Assembly: GCF_000004195.4 (NCBI RefSeq)
Contig: NC_030679.2
Span: 27,951,712 to 28,015,711, forward strand
Length of the DNA: 64,000 nt
Source: Xenopus tropicalis
Lineage: Eukaryota > Chordata > Amphibia > Anura > Pipidae
Direction of reading: 5' to 3'
Shown piece after piece: positions 38,401-49,255 of the stretch (position 1 is the first letter of the stretch; each line of letters opens with the position of its first letter). The translations under genes and the position numbers were made by a program. The notes below the pieces were generated by a model. It saw only the letters and a program-made list of their open reading frames with translations. It did not search any database and was not told the DNA's origin.

Positions 38401-38692
38401 ATGAATTAAACATCATAAAGCTTTCAACACTCAGATTCCTGTCACTGAACTGAAAATCCAAGTTACAACACTGAGCTTCAATTAGCATAAAGAGAAAATA
38501 TACTCTCAGTAACTCTATGGACTGCCTAAACCGTATTATTGTAGCTGGAGCTGAAATTGAAGACCTTATGGGGCATAGACCTCCCCTGTGTCTCTTAATA
38601 CATAGAGCTTAATCCTTGTAATTGTATATATTTGACTTCATTTACTGCAGTGTTTGCTCCCATTTAGTACTGTTAATATATTGTAAAATGAA
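35424..38692. other. Intergenic, nothing assigned
   Basis: About 3.3 kb of AT-rich DNA with no recognised gene. A C-rich patch around 36930-37020 resembles repeat debris. Confidence 0.45.
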
Positions 38693-39720
38693 TAGTACCC
38701 ATTATCCAGAAAGTTCCAAATTACGGAAAGCCCATCTACCATAGACTCCATTATAAGCAAATAATTCTAACTTTTAAAAATGATTTCCTTATTGGGGGCA
38801 GAACAGCCCTATTGGGTTTATTTAATGGTTAAATGATTCCCTTTTCTCTGTAATAATAAAACAGTACCTGTACTTGATCCCAACTAAGATATAATTACCC
38901 CTTATTGGGGCAGAACAGCCCTATTGGGTTTATTTAATGGTTAAATGATTCCCTTTTCTCTGTAATAATAAAACAGTACCTGTACTTGATCCCAACTAAG
39001 ATATAATTACCCCTTATTGGGGGCAGAACAGCCCTATTGGGTTTATTTAATGGGTAAATGATTCCCTTTCTCTGTAATAATAAAACAGTACCTGTACTTG
39101 ATCCCAAATAAGATATAATTACCCCTTATTGGGGCAGAACAGCCCTATTGGGTTTATTTAATGGTTAAATTATTCCCTTTCTCTGTAATAATAAAACAGT
39201 ACCTGTAATTGATCCCAACTAAGATATAATTACCCCTTATTGGGGGCAGAACAGCCCTATTGGGTTTATTTAATGGTTAAATGATTCCCTTTTCTCTGTA
39301 ATAATAAAACAGTACCTGTACTTGATCCCAACTAAGATATAATTACCCCTTATTGGGGGCAGAACAGCCCTATTGGGTTTATTTAATGGTTAAATGATTC
39401 CCTTTCTCTGTAATAATAAAACAGTACCTGTACTTGATCCCAAATAAGATATAATTACCCCTTATTGGGGCAGAACAGCCCTATTGGGTTTATTTAATGG
39501 TTAAATGATTCCCTTTCTCTGTAATAATAAAACAGTACCTGTACTTGATCCCAACTAAGATATAATTAATCCATATTGGGGGCAAAACAATCCTATTGGG
39601 TGTATTCAATATTTAAATGATTTTTAGTAGACTTAAGTTATGGAGATCCAAATTTCAGAAAGATCCCTTATCGAGAAAACCCCAGGTCCCAAGCATTCTG
39701 GATAACAGGTCCCATACCTG
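38693..39720. mobile_element. Expanded TA-flanked element with about seven tandem 110-114-bp units
   Basis: Left end GTACCCATTATCCAGAAAGT, right end CCCATACCTG followed by TA. The motif GGCAGAACAGCCCTATTGGG starts near 38795, 38908, 39018, 39127, 39241, 39356 and 39467, with a diverged eighth near 39580. Units are nearly identical (mostly single-base or G/T-run length differences), so the expansion is recent or homogenised. Confidence 0.93.
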
Positions 39721-39831
39721 TATATATATATGTATACTTATAAATACATAATAAGCTATTTAGACTGAACATTGTCATGAACAAAAAATTTTGTAGCAAT
39801 ACACTGTAAGAATCAAGGATCATTTACAATA

Positions 39832-40374
39832 CAGGCATGGGATCCGTTATCCGGAAACCCACTATCCAGAAAGCTCTGAATTATGGAAAGCCTGTCTCCC
39901 ATAGACTCCATTTTAATCAAATACTTCAGATATTTAAAATTGATTTTTCTCTGTAATAAAACAGTACCTGTACTTGATCCCAACTAAGATATAATTACCC
40001 CTTATTGGGGCAGAACAGCCCTATTGGGTTTATTTAATGGTTAAATGATTCCCTTTTCTCTGTAATAATAAAACAGTACCTGTACTTGATCCCAACTAAG
40101 ATATAATTACCCCTTATTGGGGCAGAACAGCCCTATTGGGTTTATTTAATGGTTAAATGATTCCCTTTTCTCTGTAATAATAAAACAGTACCTGTACTTG
40201 ATCCCAACTAAGATATAATTAATCCTTATTCAATGCAACTCAATCCTATTGGATTTAATTAATGTTTTATTGAATTTTTAGTATACTTAAGGTATGGAGA
40301 TCCAAATTATGGAAAGAACCCTTATCCAGAATACCCTTGTTTCCGAGCATTCTGGATAACGGGTCCTACACCTG
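39832..40374. mobile_element. Second expanded TA-flanked element (two intact units plus one diverged)
   Basis: TA at 39830-39831 and 40375-40376. Ends CAGGCATGGGATCC and GGGTCCTACACCTG. Two near-identical internal units (about 40006 and 40115) and a diverged third (about 40225). Confidence 0.92.
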
Positions 40375-40376
40375 TA

Positions 40377-41434
40377 CAAGAAAGTGGATCATCAAGGCAA
40401 AATAAAAATTAAGCAAGCTCCATACTTGGTCAACTTATACTATGAGGTACTTTTCATTTGTCATGGTGGGTTATAACAGGGACTGTTGGGCCTGCAGGGC
40501 TTGAGGTGGCATACAACATTTGGAACTGGGCCCTCTAATCGCTGCTTTAAGGTAATTTGATTAAAAGACTGCTACTTTGTGCTCACTGTTTTCAGATACA
40601 AGCGCTGGGAGTGGCCACAAACAGTACGTGTGTCAATATTCCAGTACTCCCAACCATTACTACAGCTTTCCAAATCTGTTTCATCTATCCCAACTAATGC
40701 TGTAATGCCCTAAAACAAGTCAAGTTCTTTACTTTGTGGGACTCCATAGGTTTATACATATTGTATGCACTTGAGTATGGTGTGTTGCTCAGGGTTTTAT
40801 GGGGCGGTCAAAATGGTGGTGAGCTGAATACAGGGGCCAAAAAGATCTGACTAGGGTCCAAAGTAGCCAATAGCCAGATAAAAGTTTATCTTTAATAGTT
40901 CCATGTTAAAACCCAATGGTCTTCCTTTTCTGATTTTTCTTGGCCGCCAAGCTTCTGCTGATCAACACTGTGGAAAGACAAGAGATATACAGATTAAATA
41001 GACATCGCTGAAGGATCTAGCACACATGGTCTCAACATTTTCCATATTGAAATGAAAAAAATTCTAAATGTGTCAAATATGATCAATGTTTTTCAAACAA
41101 AGGTATTTTTGTTCTACCGTTAAGTCTGTAAGACCTCTTCTCCCAGTTCTATGTACGTGAGGAAACTTTCATTCTTCTTTTCCTTGTTGCACGTGGGAGC
41201 TATTGTTTTTACATTTGGATTCAATAACATCCTTTAATGTCTATGCTTTTCCACTAGTTTTATATATTTATAAAGTGTATTGTGAGGCCGAAGAAGACTT
41301 TATAGATCACTGTGCAACACTATTAAAGGATGAGGTGAAAGGGGTTCCCATAACATAAGATAGAGTTGTTAGATAATTAATAGATAAAGTTGTTAGGTAA
41401 GAAGAACGTTCCTGAAAATCTTGTTGGTATAGAG
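40377..41434. other. Intergenic, nothing assigned
   Basis: No gene recognised. Confidence 0.45.
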
Positions 41435-41503
41435 CAGTGATCCCCAACCAGTGGCTCGGGACCAACATGTTGCTCACCAACCCCTTGAACGTTGCTCCCA
41501 GGT
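41435..41503. mobile_element. 5' fragment of hAT-type element
   Basis: CAGTGATCCCCAACCAGTGG and CCTTGAACGTTGCTCCCAGG match the first 70 bp of 11021-11327. The rest has been replaced by the adjoining TA-family element. Confidence 0.8.
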
Positions 41504-41684
41504 TTTATGGGATCCATTAAAACCTGTTATCCAGAAAGTTCTGAGTTACGGAAAGGCCATCTCCCATTGACTCAATTTCCGTCAAATAATCACATTTTTA
41601 AAAATTATTTCATCGTTCTCTGTAATAATAAAACAGTACCTTGTACTCGATCTCCACTCACTCACAACTAATTCTTATTGGAAG

Positions 41685-41915
41685 CAGTGATGAGAGAATT
41701 TTTTCACCAGGCATGGATTCCCAGCAAATTCCTGCATTTCACCATTGGTGAATTGTTTCACGAAACTTCAGTGAAAATGCGGCGCAGAAAAATTAGTCAT
41801 GCATCAAAAAAAGTCACGGGCACATCAGCACTACGCGACTCCCGAGTATCGCAAATTTTTTGATGTTTCGTGAAATTTTTCAGTGAACCAAAACGGGACA
41901 GATTTGTCATCACTA
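41685..41915. mobile_element. hAT-type MITE, CAGTGATGAG...TCATCACTA, TSD ATTGGAAG
   Basis: ATTGGAAG is at 41677-41684 and 41916-41923. The host family normally reads ATTGGAGGCAAAACAAT through this point, so removing the element restores the host. A frame of 61 residues inside is chance. Confidence 0.85.
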
Positions 41916-41981
41916 ATTGGAAGCAAAACAATCATATTGGGTATATGTTTCAATTATTTTTTAGTAGAATTAAGGTATGGG

Positions 41982-42103
41982 CAGGGTCGGACTGGGCCAC
42001 CGGGAGACCGGGAAAAATCCTGGTGGGCCCCAGTGGCCCAGACCCCATCCTTGCAGGCGCTACCCCTGCCCCGGTGGGCCCTTCACCCCGCAGTCCGACC
42101 CTG
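41982..42103. mobile_element. hAT-type MITE, CAGGGTCGGACTGGGCC ends, TSD GGTATGGG
   Basis: GGTATGGG at 41974-41981 and 42104-42111, a perfect 8-bp duplication. TIRs CAGGGTCGGACT and AGTCCGACCCTG. GC-rich, 122 bp. Confidence 0.93.
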
Positions 42104-42165
42104 GGTATGGGGACCCAAATTACAGAAAGATCCCTTATTCGGAAAACTCCAAAAACCCACATTGA

Positions 42166-42969
42166 GGGCTGTACCCCCTGCACTGAGATTTCCCTCCTTG
42201 CGCGAGTGGCCTCAAAAAAAAAAATCCTGCACAAAGAAAAAAAAAAGCAATTGATAGAAAACCCAAGTTAAGGAACCGACAATACCAATCATGCCAAACT
42301 GGACGTACAGCAGGTAATAAATACTCCCCAATGTCTTTTCTGATTCCTATAAAATTTTGCAATAAAACTGAAAAATATATGTAAAACATTTATACTGGAA
42401 TACAAAAGTGGGTAAAAGTGCCCTGTGTGCAAAATCTTATTCTTGTTCACCATCCATGTCCCATTAATATTTATTTAATATAGGCTTCATATGTTTCCTT
42501 TGGAAAGTCCTCTGTTTTTAGAAAATTCTTACTGTTACATCAAGGTATAAAATATGTGTTCTGGGATCTCCCTTTCCCACTGGTAATTTCCAGGCATACC
42601 TGACCCATGATGGATATTTCGATTTGTGCCAAAAGGAAATATTCTTTTTTTTTTACGTATGGAAAAATGAAACATACTTTGTGACATTGTTGGCTTCACT
42701 TTAATATGAACTGACATTCTGGAAAGCACACACAAATGTTAGCAGTTTAGCACAGCTCTGCAAGCAATCTCGGTTGGCTCCAGGATCTCTTAAAATAAAA
42801 GAAACATTAGGCACAAAGCTCCCAAGTAGATGAACAAATCCATAACTCAGAAGAAGCAAATATTTACAGTAATACAGTACAGTGTGGTAAACTTTTACAC
42901 AACTGTCAGCTAACAAAGAACTTTTATTTGACATAAAGTCCTTATGCCTTCCTTGGTGAATGGCTCATG
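42166..42969. other. Intergenic, nothing assigned
   Basis: No gene recognised; two poly-A runs at 42216-42245. Confidence 0.45.
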
Positions 42970-42973
42970 TTAA

Positions 42974-43470
42974 AGGAAAACTATACCCCCAGAATGAATA
43001 CTTGACCAACAGATAGTTTATATTATGTTCAGCCACCTATTAAAACATCTCACCAAACTGGAATATATATATATCAGTAAATATTGCCCTTTTACATCCT
43101 TTCTCTTGATCCACCATTTAGTGATGGGCTGTGTGCTCCCCCAGAGATCACCTGATAGGAAATAATGCAGCTCTAACTGTAACAGGAAGTAGTGTGGGAG
43201 CAAAAGGCAGAACTCCATTAACTGACCATTCATTGGCTGATGTGACCTAGCATGTATGTGTGCCTTGGCTTGTTTGTGTGCACTGTAAATTCTATGATCC
43301 CAGGAGGTGGCCCTTAATTCTTAAAATACATGCTCAAAAACATCCTACTAAAAAAGTATATTTTTAAGAAAATGGTTTAGTTAGATGAAGCAGGGTTTTA
43401 CATATGAGCTTGTTTATGCAATATATTTTTACAGAGATCTACACTACATTGTATGGGGGTATACGTTCCT
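42974..43470. mobile_element. TTAA MITE, AGGAAAACTATA family
   Basis: TTAA at 42970-42973 and 43471-43474. Left TIR AGGAAAACTATACCCCC; right end GGGGGTATACGTTCCT. Confidence 0.85.
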
Positions 43471-43474
43471 TTAA

Positions 43475-44481
43475 GCACCAACATTCTGACCTGACTCCAG
43501 TCTTAGCCTTTTACTACCAACAAGCCTAAAGGCCACTCACCAGCCGCCCCAACAAAGTCTCAGCAAGCGCTACTACTTATTTCTTACTCTTCTCTCTCCC
43601 ACCTGAGACCACTGTCAGGGTAGGAGCCATGATACATACCAGAGTTCCCAGACTATGAAAAAAAACATTTTCCCAGCTTTTCTAATGAGCTGTCATCCCC
43701 TTGATATGTTGTAACACTGATTCCCCACCACAATTCCCCCCCTCTTCCCCTTCCCCGGGAAGCATAATAGGGAGAGAGATCTTCTCTTGACCAGTCTTAG
43801 CTAAAATGGCAACCAGTTCCACATTTGCTTACTTTTTGCCTATCCCCTGCCCCTAGGCTTGCCCCTACCAGTGGGCTGCTTCTCCTTGTTGCCTCCTCTT
43901 CTGCCTAGTACCCCCAGAGGTAAACCGATGAAAGCAATGACCTTTTCAGCAGCAATACCAAATTTTCTTTATTCAAAATGTGAACAATCCCAGAAAAAGA
44001 AAATGGCACATTTCATCACATCGTTGATTGGTATGAGTAAACTGTCAAGAAACAAACTTTGCTCTCTTTATTATGTTGTATAATTTATTATGATGTACTT
44101 GTAACTTATCTTTGGACTAGTACAAACTCAAGCCTCCTGACCTTAAAAAAAGCTTTATTTTTTGTTCCTGTGAGGCTTGGCATCTACTGTGGAGCTGCTG
44201 ATTTTCCAAGGACAACCTTGAACATGATTGTGGTTTACTTGGTATTGTGAAGACTATTGTGTTTCTTCCTGACTTCTAATTTTGATGTTATGACTCTAAA
44301 AATAGCTACATCACAATAAAAGGTTATATTTTCAAAGTAATTTTTAAAGCTCAAATACTCTGGTATAACACAGTAAGAAATTCTTGCCTTTTCCATGTTT
44401 TTCAATAAGATATGTTTAAATCCACTAATGATGTCACAGCATAGCAGCAATTAACAACTATTTACCTTCAGGTTATCTAAC
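43475..44481. other. Intergenic, nothing assigned
   Basis: C/T-rich in 43490-43920, AT-rich after. No gene recognised. Confidence 0.45.
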
Positions 44482-44489
44482 ATTACTGT

Positions 44490-44892
44490 TAGAGATGTAG
44501 CGAACTGTTCGCCGGCGAACTAATTCGCGCGAACATCGGGTGTTCGCAAGTTTGCAAACTTTCCGAGATGTTCTGGTGTAAGCAAATCCGGTTTCCATGG
44601 TGCTAATAGTGCGAAATAGCAAAAAACGCTGCGTATTTCCGCTAGGTCTGCCAGCTTCCTTTGCGTATACATAGGAATAGCTTGCGTTTTTATGCAACGC
44701 TTTGTCAACAACGTATTTTTCAGAGAAATTTTTGCCCTTGATCCCCCTCCTCCATGCCACTGTCCAGGTCGTGGCACAACTTTAAAATCAGTTTTCTGGC
44801 CAGAAATGGCTTTTCTAGGTTTTAAAGTTCGCCTTCCCATTGAAGTCTATGGGGTTTGCGAACTTTTTTTTTTGAGGTTCGCTACATCCCTA
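44490..44892. mobile_element. hAT-type element, TAGAGATGTAGCGAAC ends, TSD ATTACTGT
   Basis: ATTACTGT occurs at 44482-44489 and 44893-44900. TIRs TAGAGATGTAGCGAAC and GTTCGCTACATCCCTA; several TTCGC words inside. Open frames of about 100 residues inside show no transposase motif. Confidence 0.9.
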
Positions 44893-44900
44893 ATTACTGT

Positions 44901-46200
44901 ACTACTAACATAAAGCATTAATCTAAAGGGCAATGGAATACAGAATGGGTAGAGCACTAAAGGGTACAAAAGCAGAGTGCTGCCGAGAGCCCAAGGCAGC
45001 CCTGTGTAAGGAGCACCAGGAGACCGGGGCATGTTACTATCCCTAGGCATCCTAGGGATCCTCCATTTAGGCACCTACGCACTTCCTGCCTCAGTGCAGC
45101 TGCTGGATGCACATTCAAATTTAAAAGCTGGTTTAGTATATTCTGAAGGCTGAAGCCTTTTGGTGTTCTAATACCGTCTTGCTTAATAATAATGTTTGAT
45201 GTGTTATAGAAAGATAGTTAACAAACGTTGGGCTTTTTTTCTTCTTTCCACAAAGAATGGCAACTGAATTTTGGATCCAGAAGGCAATATACCAATAAAA
45301 TAAGTCCCTTGCTGAAGCTAAATGTAATTTTACAACATTAAGCAGCTTTTTCAATGTTAAATTATATTATATTATATTCAGACTACAAATTAGAATGTAT
45401 CTCCTGGTGTTCAGTGGTGTTAATAAGAGGGGATAATTTGCCTAGCACACAGCTTACGGAATTAGAACAGAATCCCACACAGGGATATTTCATAACATGA
45501 CACTAATTCAGTGTGAAATGCGTCAAAGCTGAAACTGTGAAAATCATAGTTCTTTTCCATAGCTAAAGATTTTTCAGTGGATTGGACTGTGGTTTAATTA
45601 GACAAGCTAAACACCCACTCATCAGGGATGCCACCCAAGCACATAGAGTTGATAGCCTTTGTGAAATTTTTAGAAATGGGGGATTCTGGGAGTTAATGGA
45701 TGGCTACATGGTTGGAAGACCTGCTTCAAAGAAACTTTAGCCTTGCCACATTGTATCCCATTGAAATAAACTCTGATCTATTAACAGATTCCCACAAAGA
45801 GAAGCATTAAAGTCAGCAGTGCTTATGTAACAACATTTTCCTGCTGCGTCACAAGTAGAATGTGTATAAATTAATAGTTGTTAGCAAGATGTATGCCATA
45901 ACAATTGCAGTTTGCAGAGTCTTGTATAGTCTTCTATAATGTCATCAAATGTAAAGGGAAAATATACCCTCTTTGTGACATGAGCTCATCCAGTTGGGTT
46001 TCTGAAGTAAAGGTGCATAAACATCTGAACTGCCAAAAATAGATATAAATGTTTTACACAGAAAAACCTGATTTTTTTTAAAAGTTTATTGTTTGTTCCC
46101 TGTCCCAGTGAGCCCTGGGTAAATTACCCTTCCCATTTATTGCCACAGCCCTGGTGTCAGCTTTGTCACTTGTTACTAAGGGGGACACACAAACCCATAT
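44901..46200. other. Intergenic, nothing assigned
   Basis: No gene recognised; short TATAT repeat at 45360-45378. Confidence 0.45.
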
Positions 46201-46204
46201 ATTC

Positions 46205-46207
<3 letters not shown>

Positions 46208-46271
<64 letters not shown>
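46208..46271. repeat. (TA)n microsatellite
   Basis: About 60 bp of alternating TA, left border of the palindrome cluster. Confidence 0.97.
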
Positions 46272-46272
<1 letters not shown>

Positions 46273-46429
46273 TACAAACAGTTCATAAGCTGCACTCCAA
46301 AATAAAAGCGATACCTGGGTGCCAGGGTAGTGTGAGGATGTGTAGATAAATGGAATAAACCGGCACTCACAGGCTATTTCACATCAAAGGCTTCAAACGA
46401 TTATTTGAAAAAAATGAGGTTCTTTATTA

Positions 46430-46469
46430 GTCCAACGTTTCAGTTCCTACAGGAACTTTCTTCAGGGAC
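46430..46469 (-). ncRNA. Hammerhead-like motif, left arm of palindrome
   Basis: Exact mirror of the motif at 46479-46518; see that entry for structure. Confidence 0.5.
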
Positions 46470-46478
46470 AGCACTGCT

Positions 46479-46518
46479 GTCCCTGAAGAAAGTTCCTGTA
46501 GGAACTGAAACGTTGGAC
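46479..46518 (+). ncRNA. Hammerhead-like motif, right arm of palindrome
   Basis: GTCC then CTGAAGA (core CTGANGA), hairpin AGTTCC-TGTA-GGAACT as helix II, GAAA, a minimal helix III ACGT, cleavage position T at 46514, then GGAC pairing with the 5' GTCC as helix I. One extra A sits between the core and helix II, so activity is uncertain. Minimal helix III and this element context fit Penelope-like retroelement hammerheads. Confidence 0.5.
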
Positions 46519-46596
46519 TAATAAAGAACCTCATTTTTTTCAAATAATCGTTTGAAGCCTTTGATGTGAAATAGCCTGTGAGTGCCGGTTTATTCC

Positions 46597-46602
<6 letters not shown>

Positions 46603-46649
<47 letters not shown>
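46603..46649. repeat. (TA)n microsatellite between two palindromes
   Basis: About 45 bp alternating TA joining the big palindrome to CAAGGAAGAGTGGAGCACAC. Confidence 0.95.
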
Positions 46650-46651
<2 letters not shown>

Positions 46652-46770
46652 AGGAAGAGTGGAGCACACCCTATAAGGGTACAAACGCCCTGGGTGCTGG
46701 CTAAAATGAGGGAATATATGGACAGAGAGCCGCACACTCTGTCCATATATATATATATATAGATATATAT
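46650..46770. mobile_element. Penelope-like fragment with small hairpin
   Basis: GGAGCACACCCTATAAGGGT and CCTGGGTGCTGG resemble terminal words of the neighbouring fragments. ATATATGGACAGAG (46714-46727) and CTCTGTCCATATAT (46737-46750) form a 14-bp stem, followed by more TA. Confidence 0.5.
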
Positions 46771-46898
46771 ATACAGCTACGAAGAGATCTGCACTCACAG
46801 GACTTATAGAATTAATATGGTGTTTTTTAATATGGTGTTTAATAAACACCATATTAATTCTATAAGTCCTGTGAGTGCGGATCTCTTCGTAGCTGTAT
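46771..46898. repeat. Second palindrome, arms about 56 bp, one mismatch
   Basis: ATACAGCTACGAAGAGATC at the left is mirrored by GATCTCTTCGTAGCTGTAT at the right; CACTCACAGGACTTATAGAA / TTCTATAAGTCCTGTGAGTG inside. The loop contains a doubled AATATGGTGTTT. Confidence 0.9.
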
Positions 46899-46975
46899 CT
46901 AATTCTTCATCACCTGGACCTGCACCCAGGCTATTGTGACCCGACTGACGTGAGTGTTGGCTCTCTCCTGATGAA

Positions 46976-46990
46976 TATATATATATATAT
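46976..46990. repeat. (TA)n run after CTGATGA
   Basis: A short TA tract starts directly after TCTCCTGATGA; the CTGATGA may be the truncated 5' half of another hammerhead, but the rest is missing. Confidence 0.4.
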
Positions 46991-47270
46991 TTTTTTTTTG
47001 GTATGTGTAAGGTTTGGTTTATTAGGGAATTTTTACATCTGTGACATAAAAGACCCTCATTTTGGTCAAATATACTTATATTGGAAAGGAAATTTCCATT
47101 TTAATCTGATACAATTCAATATTAATTAATACATTTTTTTTATTCTCTCCCACTTGTTAGGTAAGGTATCTTGTTGCTGAAATGAATATTAATATTGGTG
47201 GATAATGATCACTGACTACGGCCAAAAAATATATTTTCCATGACATTAACAGCTGGTGCAAGAGTGTTTG
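46991..47270. other. Intergenic, nothing assigned
   Basis: AT-rich, no feature recognised. Confidence 0.4.
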
Positions 47271-47910
47271 CCTCTATCTGTTGTTAAATGCTGACTGCCC
47301 CCCATGCTGCAGAACCTTTAGGCTGGTTCCTGGGCCCTTGGTTTAGCTGTAGAGCTGCACATGGTATATCCCTGTCGCCCTCAGTTTTCCCTTCTCTGCT
47401 CCTTCACACTTGCTCTTTTTTCTTCCCTCTGGCAGAAAGGGTGGAATTAATTTCAGCTCACTCACTCCCCCTCCTTCCTTTCATTTCTATTCACAGGGAT
47501 TTTTTTTTGTGTGTTGTTAGATCTTGGAACGACTTGTTTTTAGCAGAGCGTTTGTTTTTCTCTCAGTGTCATTGCGTAACCGCAGACTGTGACAAAGCGT
47601 TCAGTGAGCAGCTACAGAGCTGGAAAAGGACACGGTGTAATGTGCCAGTTAGTTCTTCTCTGGGCTGCATGGAATACTGAGGGTGCAATTAGAAATACAC
47701 ATTAATGACTGTATGCAGGGAACTGCAGCCGCCGTTACTGTCCGTCTGATGATTGCTATTCAGCTTGCTGGTCTGGTAACTGAGGCTACACACTGTCATG
47801 GGAATAAGCAGGAATTCATTTTCAGTCAGGCGTAGGCTGTACCATTAGAACAAGCATAAGGTAGCCAGAGGCAACTGTAATGCCCATGTTATTACTGGCT
47901 ACTGGTATTT
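47271..47910. promoter_or_regulatory. Candidate conserved noncoding element
   Basis: GC-richer, repeat-free block with homeodomain-like words (GCAATTAGAAATACACATTA) and dense CAG/CTG segments near GGGAACTGCAGCCGCCGTTA. A 130-residue frame within (47288-47680) has no domain and looks incidental. Position is downstream of pcdhg, where mammals keep cluster enhancers; function here is only inferred. Confidence 0.28.
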
Positions 47911-49255
47911 TAAAAAATAAACTCTTCACACCAAATGGTTTCTTAAAATTAGGCCTTAAACCTTGTAATGCTGGCTCCTTGTCTCCGTAGTCATGATTTA
48001 TTCAATGCAATTCAATTGACTTGGTACATATGAATACATTGTGGTTACAGGCAGTAGAAAATTCTCTGATCCGCCTCTTTCTTGCCATCTCTTTTCCTGC
48101 CCCCACCCTTCCAGCTCCCGAGCCGTTCCATATCCCCCCCGTATTCATATGTGTCTTCTTTCAGTTATTAATACAGAATGGTATCCCCTGATTTGTTATA
48201 GTTAGAATGGTCTGTAACCATTCCCTATCCCCCTGCTCTCTCCGCCCTTATTACTCTTTGCTTTTCCCCCTCTACATCCTGCGCATAGCCCTGCGCGCCT
48301 CTGATTTGCTCCCCTCTCCCACGTTTGCTGCTGTTACCAGCCAGATTTCTCATAAGCATGGCTGCAGCTGCTGCTTCAGGGCCAGAGAGGCTGTACATAA
48401 TATAATCAAATTAGCTCCACTATAAAAAAGGATCAATCATGGTGGTGGAAACAAAGACCTTCAGACGCCATAAACTATGTTGGCACATGATAATAAAACT
48501 GTATATTTTTCTTCTTGCCGTTTCTTTAAATAAGAAATCACTATAATAGAGGTTTAGAGAAAAAGCAGTTCAGTTAAATGCTGACTAATGGCTGAAGAGC
48601 AGTATACGCTGTTCCTATGTGGAAATGTGTTTTGCAGCACATGTAAATATTTAAAGTTAGAATGCCTTTGGAGATTTTACAGTTTCTCTTTATGCACACA
48701 ATTGCCCAACCACAGTTCTGCATAGCACCTAATTATATGTTTGTTTTCATCATTTGTACATGGCCAGTCAAAGCTAATTGGCAACTATTGGCTTTAATGC
48801 AGATTTGTACTTTTATTTTTGTATATAGGGCTGGCTTAAGTTGTTAAATAAGCATGTTTTCATTTGAGTTAAATCACCTAGCAAACTTTATACTACTTCC
48901 AAATTAGTTGTGAAAATAAGATGTGAGGCCTCATTTATTATGGGTATGATGTTTATTATGGCATTAAAGGGTGCAGAATTGTGCTTCTTAGAGCCCATAC
49001 ACTTACCCTTCCCATAAGCAAGTGTGGGTTCACAGTTTCAAGAGAGACTTGTTCTTAGCCAGTGTACACTGTGCCTTGTCCTTATGGGTATGAGGGTGCC
49101 CTATAACGTGCACTCATGGGAGCCAAGGACCCTGGTACTTAATGCCTGCCCTGAGCGTGAGTGAATTAGAGTTCCCCAGGGAACCTTGAAGCCCTTGGAC
49201 TGCACCAAGACAGGTTCAATACTTTGCATTGTTTTCCAGCAGCAGTGAATTGTGT
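47911..49255. other. Intergenic, mostly low-copy
   Basis: C/T-rich at 48060-48310, AT-rich afterwards. No gene recognised. Confidence 0.45.

Larger units (their letters stand above)
41504..42165. mobile_element. TA-family element carrying two nested insertions
   Basis: GTTATCCAGAAAGTTCTGAG on the left, CTCTGTAATAATAAAACAGT inside and GAAAGATCCCTTATTCGGAA on the right are family landmarks. They are separated by the two hAT-type elements listed next. The ends are partly lost. Confidence 0.8.
46346..46602. repeat. Perfect 257-bp palindrome (128-bp arms) with divergent hammerhead motifs
   Basis: Reading outward from the central C at 46474, the two sides are exact reverse complements to AAATGGAATAAACCGG / CCGGTTTATTCCATTT and one further TA step. 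The right end merges into a (TA)n array (to about 46649). Each arm holds a hammerhead-like core pointing away from the centre. The arrangement looks like two head-to-head Penelope-like ends. Confidence 0.93.

Noticed and set aside
41870..42271. 133- and 123-residue overlapping ORFs
   Set aside because: They run across the borders of two nested MITEs and poly-A runs.
46427..46852. 141-residue ORF with YIYIYI repeats
   Set aside because: It is a readthrough of (TA)n microsatellites and palindrome arms.
47288..47680. 130-residue plus-strand ORF
   Set aside because: Cys/Ser/Leu-rich translation of C/T-rich DNA with no domain; the region is better viewed as possible noncoding element.
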